From NCBI GenBank assembly GCA_021521415.1, contig JAIQDT010014346.1, positions 1 to 64,000 on the forward strand: a DNA stretch of 64,000 nt, written 5' to 3'. A program made the translations under genes and the position numbers. Under the pieces are notes generated by a model. It worked only from the letters and a program-made list of their open reading frames with translations. It was not told the origin of the DNA and did not search any database. Of this stretch, positions 19,927 to 31,657 are shown piece by piece (the first letter of the stretch is position 1; each line of letters starts with the position of its first letter). Source of the DNA: Bidens hawaiensis (taxonomy: Eukaryota > Streptophyta > Magnoliopsida > Asterales > Asteraceae).

Positions 19927-22091
19927 CTAATTCTGTGAAAGCTCACGGCTGCGTTTTGCAGCAGCCACAACCGCATTCATTAATATCCCACGAAAACCCG
20001 ACTTCTCTAGCTCATGAACTCCAGATATGGTGGTCCCGCCTGGTGAAGTAACATCATCTTTAAGCTGACCTGGATGCTTCCCTGTCTGACTAGCCATAGA
20101 TGCTGCTCCCAGAACCTAAAACAATCAAACCTTTCACGATCACTCTCTGTTTTTGCTTTAATTTTTTTTCAATAACAAAATGTGACACAAAAAACATACA
20201 GTTTGAGAGGCTAAACCGAGTGCAAGTTCCCATGGTAAACCTGCAGCTACAGCTCCATCAGCCAAAGCCTCAATCACCAAAAATATATATGCAGGACCGC
20301 TCCCGCTGTAATTAAAAAAGAAAAACTTAAAAAAGGCTATATAATCATATTATTGTTTTGGTTAAATTATAAAATGAAAGGCGTACCTTAACCCGGTGAC
20401 TGCATCAAAAAGTTTCTCATCAGCTTTCCAAATCTTACCAACTGCTCCAAATAAGTTGGCTATTATTTCACCATCTTCTTGTGTTGCACCTGCTCCCAAA
20501 CTCATAACTGCACAACAAAATACGATTTAGACAAAAAAAATTTTCATCATCATCGTACTAAGTAATCCCACCAATAGCAAAGCTATGGTAGGGTCTAAGG
20601 AGGGTAAGATGTAGACAGCCTTACCTCTACCCTGTAGGAATAGAGAGGCTGCTTCCAGTGAGACCCCCGGCTTGATTAAAATATTAAAAGCAAAGATAAA
20701 GAGAACTCATACCAGATGCTCCTTCACCTACAGAAGCAGGGGTGTTTGGCATCACCCTGATGAAGCGGTCATGTCCAGCCCACTCCTGCATTATACAATA
20801 CAGTGTATATTCACATAATCAGCAAATATTCGATCATAACTTCGATAATGATAAAATCACAAGAAAAAGAACAATAATCAAACTTGAAGGTCTTTCAATT
20901 TGATGCCAGCAGCTACTGAGACCAAAAGCTTTTTCTTAGATAGTAGTGGTTTCAGCTGCAAAATAGCATCTTTCACTGCAGCATAAATATCAACAAATTT
21001 AGCATTTTGCATTTATGAGGTACTTGACTATATGCAATATTATTTAGCACTAAAATTGCTATATTAAAATAAATTTAAAAAAAAGGCATAAAAATAAGGG
21101 AAATACCAACTTGTGGCTTGACAGAGAAAATCACCACATCACAGTTTTCAACAACCTGAAATGATGTACAAACACTGAATCAATAAACACTCAGATTTGT
21201 ACACGTACAAAAAGCTTAAAAAGCTTGATAAAAAATCTATACAAGTTCTTATAAACTCAATCTATTAGATGATATTTTGATACAAACCCATCAAAATGGC
21301 CACCAGCGTACCCCTTAATTGACCTAGTTTGCGGAACCAACAAAGATCGGGTCGAATTTTAATTGGATTTGGCCCACCGATTTCGTTCAATTCCCGAGCG
21401 ATTTGGATGCAAAATTCGTATGTTTGGCACGATGTACAGGAGCGATTTGGAACAGAGCGAATTCCAATTCGGTACATCCCACGATCCAATTCGGAATTCG
21501 CAGGTGTCTGAGCGAATTCGGTAACTTCCAATCTAGTAGCCATTAGGAGTAGCATTAAAATTATATTCTCGTTCAATTGTGTCTTGTCGATGTTTATGTT
21601 AATCAAAATTAGGGTTTCTGATCCTTTTATTTGGAGAATTGCCATCTCGAATCAGCTAAGTAAATTAGATTTCCGGTTTCTATCATATTTACAAAAGTAG
21701 CAAATGAATAATGGGTTTATGTAAATTTCATATGTTTTTAAAATCACAAAGTGTATGTATCATGTATGTATCCTTATACAAAATACGAGCAAAACCAGGT
21801 TCAGCTCATAGTATGAATAAATTGAATTCCAATATTAAGTTAGTCAATTATTTATTCCTAATTAACACGCACACAGTTACGAATATAACAAACCTGATTG
21901 TTGTGTTCTTTAACATCAACACCGATGGATTCAAAAGCGGCACGACGAGCACCTTTATGAGCAGTATGAATACGAGAAGCGGGAAGAACACCGGATTTGA
22001 CGACGCCTTTGGCTATGCTCTCGGCCATTTTACCAGCTCCGATGAACCCTACTTTGTACGTGTCGGCCGGAATAGGTTGTACGGCAGACAT
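19927..22091 (-). CDS. P5CR: Pyrroline-5-carboxylate reductase
   Basis: Seven exons on the minus strand (21894-22091, 21107-21155, 20884-20975, 20713-20785, 20387-20507, 20200-20305, 19927-20115) join in frame to 275 residues, close to the 276 of Arabidopsis P5CR. The enzyme reduces 1-pyrroline-5-carboxylate to proline with NAD(P)H, the last step of proline synthesis. The N-terminus has the Rossmann motif [15 protein letters not shown]. The C-terminal part has [20 protein letters not shown] and [18 protein letters not shown], the family signature. I chose the ATG at 22091 because the protein then matches the usual N-terminus; an in-frame ATG at 22166 would add 25 residues. All introns are GT-AG. 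The intron between exons 4 and 5 holds a SINE-like insertion. Confidence 0.95.
20565..20690 (+). mobile_element. SINE-like fragment in a P5CR intron
   Basis: The segment from CCACCAATAGCAAAGC through GGTAGGGTCTAAGGAGGG, GCAGCCTTACC-like text and AGAGAGGCTGCTTCCAGTG resembles the 3' body of tRNA-derived plant SINEs of the Au type. The 5' pol III region is not visible, so it is a fragment. It lies within the 205-bp intron between exons 4 and 5 of P5CR (20508-20712), opposite to the gene's transcription. Confidence 0.5.
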
Positions 22092-22104
22092 CGTTGTTGA
22101 ATCC

Positions 22105-22763
22105 CAACAGCCGATCGTCGGAATGACTTGTTCAGTAGTAGCCCCTAAATGATCGGAGGAGACCAACTTACTGATTGAGGACTGGATGGCTAGCCATTTC
22201 TATATGGGCCGGGCTGGCTACTCCGGTTTACGTGTGAGATTTAAACACATTCATGGATGAGATTAGAGAATCAGTCTTATCTATATTTTTATTTGTGATT
22301 TGTGATTAAAAAAAAACTAAGGGTGTGCGGTGTTGTTTCGGGCGAAAACCAAACTAAAAACTGAAACTTTAGTTTTTGGATTTTTTGGCTTTAATTTTCA
22401 TTTTTATTTCAGTTTGGTTTTTTTTATTTGAGCTTGAAAATTATATTCCAAAAAAAAAAAACAGAAAATAATAAATTTATGTATTAATAATTTCGTTAAT
22501 TATTAACTAATTGACTATTACATATTTTATTAAATATTTGAATTACATACTTATTATGTACTTTAGGTCTCTAAACCTTTTTTCAAAAAATGCACTTTAG
22601 GTCTCTGAACTTTTTTTTAATTAAAAGTTTCGTGAAAACATTCATATATTACAAAACCATTCAAAACCATAGACCATCCAGGTCATTACAAAACATATTT
22701 ATGTCTTAACATTTCAAAAGCATAGCAGTTATTCTTCTTCATCATATGTCAATCTGTTCTTCA
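22105..22763. other. P5CR upstream region and AT-rich spacer
   Basis: The first hundred or so bases upstream of P5CR are its probable promoter and leader on the minus strand. Further right the DNA is AT-rich. CTAAGGGTGTG at 22317-22327 looks like a hAT-type terminal inverted repeat, followed by repeated ACTGAAAC/ACCAAAC motifs; its reverse complement occurs at 34472-34482. Confidence 0.4.
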
Positions 22764-23265
22764 TTAGCCATGTGTCAAGCCACCTAAGCTCAAATCAAGA
22801 TTATGATTTGAAGAAGCGTTGTCATTACTTGAACATCCAGTCGAAATGAGCTCATTCTCATATATTCTTGGATCAAAATTTGTAACAGCAGCCTTTCCAT
22901 TACATTCAATGGCAACTTTATCATAGGGAGCAGCCTTTCCATTACATTTAATGGCAACTTTATCATAGGCCCTGACTGCTTCAACTTCTGTATCAAATTT
23001 ACATACACATGCCTTTTTCCTTCGCCTAAACGTTTTTCCGTTTTAACTTCCCATCTACCGTTTTTATGCGAAGTAACTCCTTCGAATTTTGAACTTCCTC
23101 TTGAAAATCTTGTACTTTGTCTCCTTAGTACACGCACTAAACTCTTCTTGGGTTAAATTGTTTATCTGTTTAAGATCGTCTGGATAGTCTTCAAGGCTAT
23201 AGTTTAGGTCAACTTCCATGCCATGAAACTTGATAGTCGCCCTATCATAGGCCCTTCATCAAGTT
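22764..23265 (-). pseudogene. AP2/TOE-type transcription factor pseudogene, probably processed
   Basis: On the minus strand, pieces of a two-AP2-domain protein appear in order. First come the end of AP2 repeat 1 and the linker ([20 protein letters not shown], then [11 protein letters not shown]). Then the second AP2 domain start ([20 protein letters not shown]), its end ([20 protein letters not shown]) and a tail with [13 protein letters not shown]. It closes with an EAR-like motif ([10 protein letters not shown]) before TAA at 22764-22766. Frameshifts separate these pieces. A 42-bp direct duplication repeats 14 residues ([14 protein letters not shown]). In related genes the second AP2 domain is split by introns; here the corresponding sequence is contiguous, which suggests a retrocopy. 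The name AP2/TOE is from recalled family motifs. Confidence 0.8.
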
Positions 23266-24145
23266 CTTTGCTTCTTCTCCGCGCAGTGAAGTGAGATAGT
23301 TGTCTTAGTCCAAATGCCCAAGTTGAAAAACTTTAATGAACTAATAGATGCGAGCCGCTTCAAGTTCTTGCAAGCTGTATCTTTTGAGAACCGCGACCAC
23401 AATTTTCCCAAAATTTTTCAATTTCTGCCAAACATGACCAACAATCAATTCCTTTCAGATCAAAGTTCTCCATGTTGTCGATAGCCATAACCCTCTATCA
23501 ATTTTATCAAACACCAATTCAAAATTTCAAGATATGGGTTTTTCCCAATTTTTTGTTCAACAACCTTAGATCCTGAACAAACACCAAAACTCAACCAAGT
23601 TAAATTAAACAGAGATGGAACACTTATCAATATGTCGGATGCATAACTCCTAACCCAGATACTTCAACCAACATCATCTGATACATAAACCCGATCTGGT
23701 CTGGTTAGGTTTTAGAACAACACGAAAGAGATGAGGGTTGTGAGCATTGGCAGTTCTTTCTTCGGGCTGAACCGGGCCACGACCCCACCATCTTTTTAGT
23801 TTAGTAGTGTATTTTTACCGGAAAAATCCCAAAAAAAATATTTTTTTAAGTCAGGCCTAGCCATGTTATTTGAGTCCGGGCCATCCATATTATTTGAGTC
23901 CGGGCCAGCCAAGAAGGGTTAAAAAAATAAAATACAATTATAATGGAATTATTTTTTTGAACAACTTATTAGCCAAGCCCAATTAAACTTATTACCTAAC
24001 CTTTGATTGATAATCGAACAAAGATTGGGTGCCATTGGCGTCTTGAAATCAATTTGCAGCTTTAGACTTTTGAGGAGGCAAGCCAGGAACTGAGTAGCCC
24101 AGACGATTTGCAATAGAAGGAATTAAAAAATCAGGTTCCCAAAAG
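23266..24145. other. Spacer between AP2 pseudogene and Tekay element
   Basis: Some of this may be the upstream part of the pseudogene transcript (a minus-strand open stretch near 23340-23480), but I could not align it to AP2 proteins. GTTATTTGAGTCCGGGCC-like text repeats twice near 23860-23910. No other gene is seen. Confidence 0.35.
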
Positions 24146-24150
24146 CATTT

Positions 24151-25972
24151 TGTCACACCATAACTTAGAGCCTAGGAGTGTAACTAATAATTGGTACCTG
24201 TTTTGTAAATATATCAGAGTTATGGGTTAATTTTAGCGGAAGACTTAAAGGTTTAATATGATATTAATTTACATTGAAAATTACTTGGGAATTAAATACC
24301 CAAGTTTGAAGTTATACAAAATATTGTTTTATCAAATATTACAAGGATTTGTATATTAAAAACTGAGCCACCAAGTACGCGAACTTCTATCTCCGGGATG
24401 ACTCTAATCCTTGTGTCTAGTATCCATCAAACTTAATTACCTGCAAATGGGATTAAAATACGTCAGCTATGTGCTGGTGAATCGTTATGACTCTAAAAGC
24501 ATTTAAATAACAATCATAATACAAATATAGTTTTCTTGACTAGCTCAGCAGATATATTGCTATACCTGGTATTTGTAACACTGCCCTACACACACACAAG
24601 TCTCCAAGCCACGTAGCCCATACCGGAGAAACTATATATGACCATTAGCCCGCGGCCACGTAGCCTTTGACTGTTTAGGCTTAACGGTTATGTTTGGATC
24701 CAGACACATGTGTAATCGGTCTGAGTTGGTTTATTCTCTACTTTGTATTATAAAGTTTTAGAGATCACGTAATCTCATGTAAATGTTTGACTGATTCTAT
24801 AAGACAACAACCTGTCTATCTTATAGAGTATAAATATGTTTGACTGTTTATAAAGGTTTAACGTATTAACCTGTATTGATGATATGATTGTTTGAAAACC
24901 TTTCTTGATTGCGGATGATTGTCAACCTATAAACAAATAGGTTTGAATGATCACCTTGATGGTGTTTCTTGATTAGACTGCAGACTTTAAGTCTGGTTTT
25001 AACCTTGATTAGGTTTGTGAATGTTTTGAAATCATGATTGTATTAATGTGACGTTTGGTATAGCATGCTTTGGCGTAATAGGGTTTATCACGTTGGAAAA
25101 CTTCTCCAGGTAAGTAAACGGGTCCCGCGGTTGATTGGGATGTGTACGAATTACTTACTTTAGGCAAGAAGAGTCTACTAATGATATCCCCCTTTCAGTT
25201 ACTACATGCCCGTCAAAATATAGTTTTGGATAACATTATATTTATAAAAATAATGTTTGATTGAAATCTGTCTGTGAATGCTTTTGAAAATCATTTCAAG
25301 GTTAAAGGCCATAGCCTTGACTGAGTCTAAGCTATCTATAATATAACTGAAACAACTTAAACTTAGATTCTACCTTTAGTGAATGCTCGGGATACTTATG
25401 CTAAGGCAGAATGATTGCTTAATTGGCAGAACTTCACTCCTAACTCGCTTATCTGCTTTACGACTTGTTATAACTTCAATACTTGCACGAACTTTAAGAA
25501 AACAGGGCCTTGGAACTATACAGCACTCGGGCACGTACTCCAGTACTAACTATGTGAAACTGATGGTGAATGAGGGATGAATGAGCTTCAAACCCGTATC
25601 CCTCCTTTTATAATTGAGTTTTAGGGACGTCGCGTAGCGCGATGCCCTTTTTCCTTAGGCCGTCGCGTAGCGTGACGCAGCAATTGATGAGGTGATGCCA
25701 CGTTTTGACACGTGGTTGGCTACGTGGCCCCGATTACTTAATGGGGTATCGCGTAGCGCGATGCCCATCTGATTCTGGGTCGTTGCGAAGCGCGGCGGCC
25801 CCTTTTTTTCTAATTTCTGGTAATCTGCATCGCGTAGCGCTATGATCTTGTTTATATACCCATCGCGTAGCGCGGTGGATCTAGAAAACCAAAATTTTCA
25901 ATTTCAACCCTCTATGTTTCAGAATTGTCACTTTTTGCCCAAAATTGAGCAGGGTATTCCCGAGATGTTGCA
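24151..25972 (-). repeat. 3' LTR of the Tekay element
   Basis: Starts TGTCACACC and ends GATGTTGCA in plus-strand reading. It matches 31658-33464. It contains TATA-like AT-rich stretches and, near the U3 start, the palindrome array listed separately. Confidence 0.95.
25625..25885. repeat. Array of GC-rich palindromes in the 3' LTR
   Basis: Six variants of the palindrome TCGCGTAGCGCGA (arms TCGCG/CGCGA, loop TAG) occur near 25626, 25662, 25747, 25785, 25829 and 25862 in otherwise AT-rich DNA. Variants keep the core GTAGCG or GAAGCG. They lie within about 350 bp of the start of U3 in transcription direction. The 5' LTR copy is at 33118-33372. Confidence 0.85.
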
Positions 25973-25985
25973 TCCTCCCCACCTT
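25973..25985 (-). other. Polypurine tract of the Tekay element
   Basis: On the minus strand AAGGTGGGGAGGA directly precedes the 3' LTR. This is the usual polypurine form next to Tekay-type LTRs. Confidence 0.8.
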
Positions 25986-26008
25986 TAGAATAATCTCGTC
26001 CTCGAGAT

Positions 26009-29000
26009 TTATTGAAATAAGTATGGGTATTTTCTTTTCATTTCCGATTCAAGTTCCCATGTATACCCAGGTCCATGTCTCGAATCCCAACGGACTTTTA
26101 CTAACTTAAGTCATTTACGCTTGAGGAATTTAATTATACTATCTTCAATTTGAATTGGTTGCTCCACAAACTTAAGTTTTTCATTAATCTCAACATCTTT
26201 TAATGGCATAGCAAGGGTTTCATCAGCTAGACACTTGCGTAGGTTTGACACATGAAACACATCATGTATGCCTTTCATTTCATTGGGTAACTCCAACCGA
26301 TATGCAACAGGTCCTATTCTTTCAAGTATTTTGAATGGTCCTACGAATAGCAGACTTAATTTTCCTTTCTTTCCAAATCGTACTACACCTTTCCAAGGTG
26401 ATACTTTAAGTAGTACTTAGTCTCCTACTTGAAATTCCGAAGGCTTGCGGCGAATATCAGCGTAAGTTTTTTGTATATCTCTTGCCGCCTTCAATCGCTC
26501 TCGTATCTGTATTACTTGATCAATGGTCTTTTGAACGATTCCAGGACCTGATAACTGGTTATCCCCTGTTTCTGACCAACATATAGGCGTTCTACATTTC
26601 CGTCCGTATAGCGCTTCAAACGGTGCCATTTGGATATTCGTATGATAACTGTTGTTGTATGAAAATTCCATTAATGGTAAATGAGTATCCCAACTTCCTC
26701 CTAGATCAATCACACATGCACGAAGCATATCTTCAAATGTCTGAATAGTACGTTCACTTTGACCATCTGTTTGCGGGTGATACGCAGTACTTAAATTCAG
26801 TTGCGTTCCCATAGCCTTTCGAAAACTTGTCCAAAATTTTGAAGTGAAACGACTATATCTATCAGAAATGATAGACAACGGCACACCATGCAAAGACACG
26901 ACATTTTCAACATATAATCGTGCCAATTTATCCATGCTATAAGATTCTTGTATTGGAATGAAATGAGCCGATTTCATCAATCTATCTACAATAACCCAGA
27001 TCGCATCATTTTGTTGAGCAGTTTTCGGTAACTTCATAATAAAGTCCATGGTTATCATATCCCATTTCCATATCGGGATTTTAGGTTGCTGTAATAACCC
27101 CAACGGCTTCTGGTGTTCAGCTTTTACTTTTGAAAACGTTAAACACTTGGCAACATATATGGCAATGTCCTTTTTCATGCCAATTCACCAATAATCATTT
27201 CTCAAATTATGATACATCTTGTCACTTCTCGGATGCATCATATATTTTGACTTATAGGCTTCATCAAGAATCTTAGTTCTTAGTTCTCCAATCATAGGTA
27301 TCCATATTCTTTTCCCCAATCGAAGTATTTCATCATTGCCTTTTACTAACTGATCAATCGTTCCATTTTCTTTTTCCGCTTTAATATTTTCTTCTTCTAA
27401 GCTTCTTTAATTTGATTGATCAAGTCTACTTTAAGTTCTAGTCTTAAGGCTCGAACTCTTTTTGGTTTATCATGTTCCTTTCTGCTCAAGGCATCTGCCA
27501 CAACGTTTGCTTTCCCTTCGATGATATACGATTTCACAGTCATAGTCATTCAAAGTTTCCATCCAACGCCTTTGTCTCATATTCAATTCCTTCTGATCAA
27601 AAATATGTTTCAAACTCTTGTGATTAGTGTATATGGTAAACTTAACACCATACAAACAATGTCTCCATAGCTTTAACGCAAAAATTATCGCACCCAGTTC
27701 CAAATCATGTGTAGTGTAATTATTTTCATGAACCTTCAATTGTCTTAAAGCATATGCAATGACTTTCTTTCCTTGCATCAAAACACATCCCATACCCGTG
27801 TGCGATGCATCACAGTATATAGCAAAGTCATCCTGACCTTCTGGTAAAGCCAAGATTGGCGCATTTGTTAATTTCTCTTTTAATGTATCAAATGCTTCTT
27901 CTTGCTTTAGTCCCCATTCAAACTTGGCTGACTTTCGAGTAAGTGCTGTTAACGGAACAGCTATTCTTGAAAAATTTTGAATAAACCTTCAATAATATCC
28001 AGCTAGACCTAGAAACCTTATCACTTGTGTTGGCGTCTTTGGTTTCTCCCATTTGGTTATGGCTTCTATCTTAGCGGGATCGACTTGAATTCCTTTTGCA
28101 TTTAAAATATTACCAAGAAATTGAACTTCCGGCAACCAAAATTCACATTTAGAGAACTTGGCATATAACTTTTCTTTCCTCAAGGTTTCCAACATAACTC
28201 TCAGATGAACTCGATGATCTTCTTTCGATTTGAAATATATAAGAATATCATCAATGAACACAATAACAAATTGTCAAGGTATGGCTTGCAAATTCGGTTC
28301 ATCATATCCATGAATGCTGACGGAGCATTAGTGAGTCCGAAAGGCATAACTGTGAACTCATAATATCCGTACCTTGTTCTAAATGCCGTTTTAGGAATAT
28401 CTTCTTCTTGGACCTTTAGTTAATGATATCCTGATCTGAGATCAATTTTAAAAAAATAACTTGCACCTTGAAGTTGGTCAAACAGATCATCAATCCTGGG
28501 AAGCGGATGTTTGTATTTGATTGTGACCTTATTCAACTCCCGATAATCTATACACATTCTTATTGAACCATCCTTCTTTTTAACAAACAATATCGGGGCT
28601 CCCCACGGCGATGAGCTTGGCCTAATGAATCCTTTTTCTAATAATTCATCCAACTGTTTCTTCAATTCCTTCATCTCTGTAGAGGCTAGTCTATAAGGGG
28701 ACTTAGCTATCGGTGAGGTTCCTGGAACTAAATCAATTTTAAACTCTACCTCTCTGTCTGGCGGAATTCCTGGTAACTCATAAGGAAATACATCTTTAAA
28801 CTCTGAAACAACTGGTACTTCTTCCAACTTCTTTGCTTCGGGTACTTTAGTTACAAAAGCCATAAAAGCAAGACATCCCTTACCTAAACAACGACTGGCT
28901 TTTATCTTTGAAATTATTCCAACTTTTCCTGCCTCTTTATCTCCAACGATCCGAATGATTTTACTATTTGGTGTTCGAATTTCAATCGTCTTATCACTAC

Positions 29001-29517
29001 ATAGAATACAGGCTTGGTTCATAACTAACCAATCCATTCCTAAGACTACATCGAATCCTGCTAAGGTCATGGGTAACAGTCGTATAGGTATATCATAACT
29101 AGCTAATGAAATTGTTGCGTTACTTAAGGCTTCATTTATTTTAATCAATTCACCATTAGCAGTTTCAACCTCAAGATGATCATTCAATTTTACTATAGGT
29201 GTATTTAATAGACTACAAAACTTATGGTCTATGAAACTTTGATTAGCACCGGAGTCAAATAACACTCTAGCATAAACGTTATTGATAAGAAACGTACCAA
29301 TAATCACGTCTGGTATATCTGCTGCCTTTTGTGTGTCGAGCATAAAAACTAGAGCATTTCCTTTTCGACCATCAGTTTTTGCACCACTTCCACTTGCTCC
29401 AGCCGTGGTGACCATTGGCTTCTTCTTTGGACATTCCGTGCTAAAGTGCCCTTTTTCTCCACAATCAAAGCATCCAACCATTTTCCTCTTACAATCAGCT
29501 TCCACATGACCAGGCTT
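26009..29517 (-). pseudogene. Tekay Pol (protease, RT, RNase H, integrase, chromodomain), broken
   Basis: In order on the minus strand: second zinc knuckle ([14 protein letters not shown]), protease ([12 protein letters not shown]), RT beginning ([19 protein letters not shown]), RT active site (FIDDILIYF, near 28250), RNase H ([13 protein letters not shown]), integrase ([39 protein letters not shown]) and chromodomain pieces (FHVSNLRKCL, then in another frame KVRWDSRHGPGYTWELES-like text). Lesions visible: stop TAA at 28420 where a Gln is expected, a one-base shift near 28270, stop TGA near 27989 where an Arg is expected, a shift near 27550 in RNase H, and stops or shift near 26100 in the chromodomain. 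No complete polyprotein can be made from it. Confidence 0.92.
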
Positions 29518-30489
29518 CTAACAAAACTTACAGGTGACAGTGTTGGCCGGTCGTAAACATTTACCATAGTGCCTCCTACCACATGACTTACAAATGGGAT
29601 GAGTGTACATAAATGTCCCTTCCTTCCTCTTTTCGACCTTCCTCATTTTTCCTCCAACAGGCGTTTTCTCCTCATTCTTTTTCTTCTCATCACGGTTCCG
29701 GATCATCCCATCCATCAGATATCCGGGTAACTCCATTGCTGACTCAATTGTCGCTAGCATGTGCGAACGAACTAAATCACGAATTTCAATTGGTAACCCG
29801 TAAATGTATCTAGTCACTTTGTTGAACTCGGGGGTTACCAGATGTGGAACAATGCGACAATACTCCAAAAACTTGGTGTTATACTCCTTTAAATTGGTTC
29901 CAACAACCCGGTGATTCCACAACTTCGTTTGGATTTGGTCTATTTCGTTAATTGGACAGAACCTTTTCAAAATCATTTCTTGAAACACCTTCCACTCCAA
30001 ATTATATAAGTTCTCTCTACTTTTTACTTCGATGAGCGTATTCCACCACTCTAATGCCTCTCCCTTAAACATCTGGGAGGTATACTGAACTTTTTTCGTT
30101 TCTGAACACTTGCTGATGATCACAATTGATTCCATCTCCTCCAACCATCGTAGGGTTACAATCGCTCCCTTATCTCCATGAAATTCTTTGGGGCTATAAA
30201 CTTTGAACACCTTAAAATCACAACCTTCTTGAAGTTTTACTTTCTTTGTTTTATTTGGTAGCTCGTTCTCTGCAGTCGAGCTATTAACACTCACTTCTTC
30301 TTTCTTTCCTGATTCTTTCTTTTCTGTTTCCTTCTTTTCAGATTCTTTCTTTTCAGTCTCCTTCTTAGTTTCCCTTTTAGATTGGACAGTTTCATTTTTG
30401 CTTTGGCTTGGTCTTTTAGAACGAGAAGCAGTTCTACTTGGATTAGTTTTCATTAGTTCAACTAATGGGTTGACAGCTTCTTTGATCAA
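29518..30489 (-). pseudogene. Tekay Gag, interrupted at the first zinc knuckle
   Basis: The 323-codon open part has a Lys/Glu-rich N-terminus, the retrotransposon Gag core (GAIVTLRWLEEMESI, EALEWWNTLIEV, WKVFQEMILKRFCP, YNTKFLEYCRIVPHL) and the start of a zinc knuckle (CKFC). An in-frame TAG at 29518-29520 stops it, immediately before KPGHVEADC in the same frame; the expected residue there is Gln. Gag would normally form the virus-like particle. Confidence 0.9.
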
Positions 30490-31640
30490 GTCACAAATAC
30501 CACATACATACTAAGGAGGTATTGCTCGGATATTTTCACCCACTGTCCTTTCATTGTTGTTATCTTGGACAGTTGGATTACTATCGGCCTTTTTCTTTTC
30601 CTGACATTATGTAAAATTAAAATTAACAATAACTTAGGAAATAGGAATACAACACTTTCCATTTCATTTGATTTATGATACATAGAAAGGGAATACAACA
30701 ACACATAACATAACAACCCATTCTAATCTTTGACCCACTTTTTGACAAGATTTTTCATCTTATCACACTTCTATTTTCTTCTCTATTTTCTTTTTATCTA
30801 CTCGTTCATTCCTGAGTTCATCCATCACCGCGTTGGGCGGATTTGGATAACCTTTGGGTGCTGATGCAGCAGGGAATAAATATGCATTTTCTCTAGGATA
30901 CAAGTGGGGATTAGCTACGTATGCCTGCATTTCCTCATCAGGTATGTTGTTGGTGTAAAATTACTCAATCAAACGTCCTTCTTTTCTTATCGCGTTAGCT
31001 TGTTCTGAAATTGTTGGGATGGGACCTACGTAAGGTGGAAATTAGCGATTATCTTGTTCATTTTCTTCTTCCTCCTCGGGTTCAGAGGAATCATCCATTG
31101 GTATTTGGGGTTGTGCTGGAATACGGCGACTGGGTTCTACAATGATTTGAACATTAGGGGGTGGCGATCCGAAATGTCATCTGTTTGGATCCGAGTGACA
31201 ATTCATCCAACTACAGGAATCGGTATATATTTCCTGCTTAAATCTACTCTGAACTTCTACTTCCTCTATCGGTTGGTACTGTGGATTGTTCTCAGTTGTG
31301 TCATCCGATATCTCTATCGGCATTTGCTGGCTACCAGGCATGTATACTGGTTGAGCTCCGTATGGCAAATTCGGAACTATCGGCTACTCCCGGCCGAAAA
31401 ATCTAGTATATTATTATTGCTCCTTGCCATATCTGGCGGATAAGGAACAGATGTGGGATTAGTTCTTCTAGCGACTCGATGCTTATGACAAAGATAATTA
31501 ATATACGACATCTGCACTTTAATTAGTCTTAGGGATAGAAAAGATTACAAATCCTATCTTATCCTTACATATATAATAATAATAATCTTATGGTTAAAGC
31601 TTAGGTACTATTATCATAATACCTAATTTGCTAGAACCGA
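30490..31640 (-). other. Leader region of the Tekay element
   Basis: This region of about 1.15 kb separates the 5' LTR/PBS from Gag on the minus strand. It has several short ORFs but no recognisable domain in either direction. A long leader is usual for chromoviruses; here it may also contain eroded N-terminal Gag sequence. Confidence 0.5.
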
Positions 31641-31656
31641 TGGCTCTGATACCAAC
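31641..31656 (-). other. Primer binding site, initiator tRNA-Met type
   Basis: On the minus strand TTGGTATCAGAGCC follows the end of the 5' LTR. TGGTATCAGAGC is the classical plant initiator tRNA-Met complement used by most chromoviruses. Confidence 0.9.
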
Positions 31657-31657
31657 C

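Noticed and set aside
31054..31443. 129-codon plus-strand ORF in the Tekay leader
   Set aside because: It is hydrophobic low-quality text antisense to the leader, without a domain or promoter.
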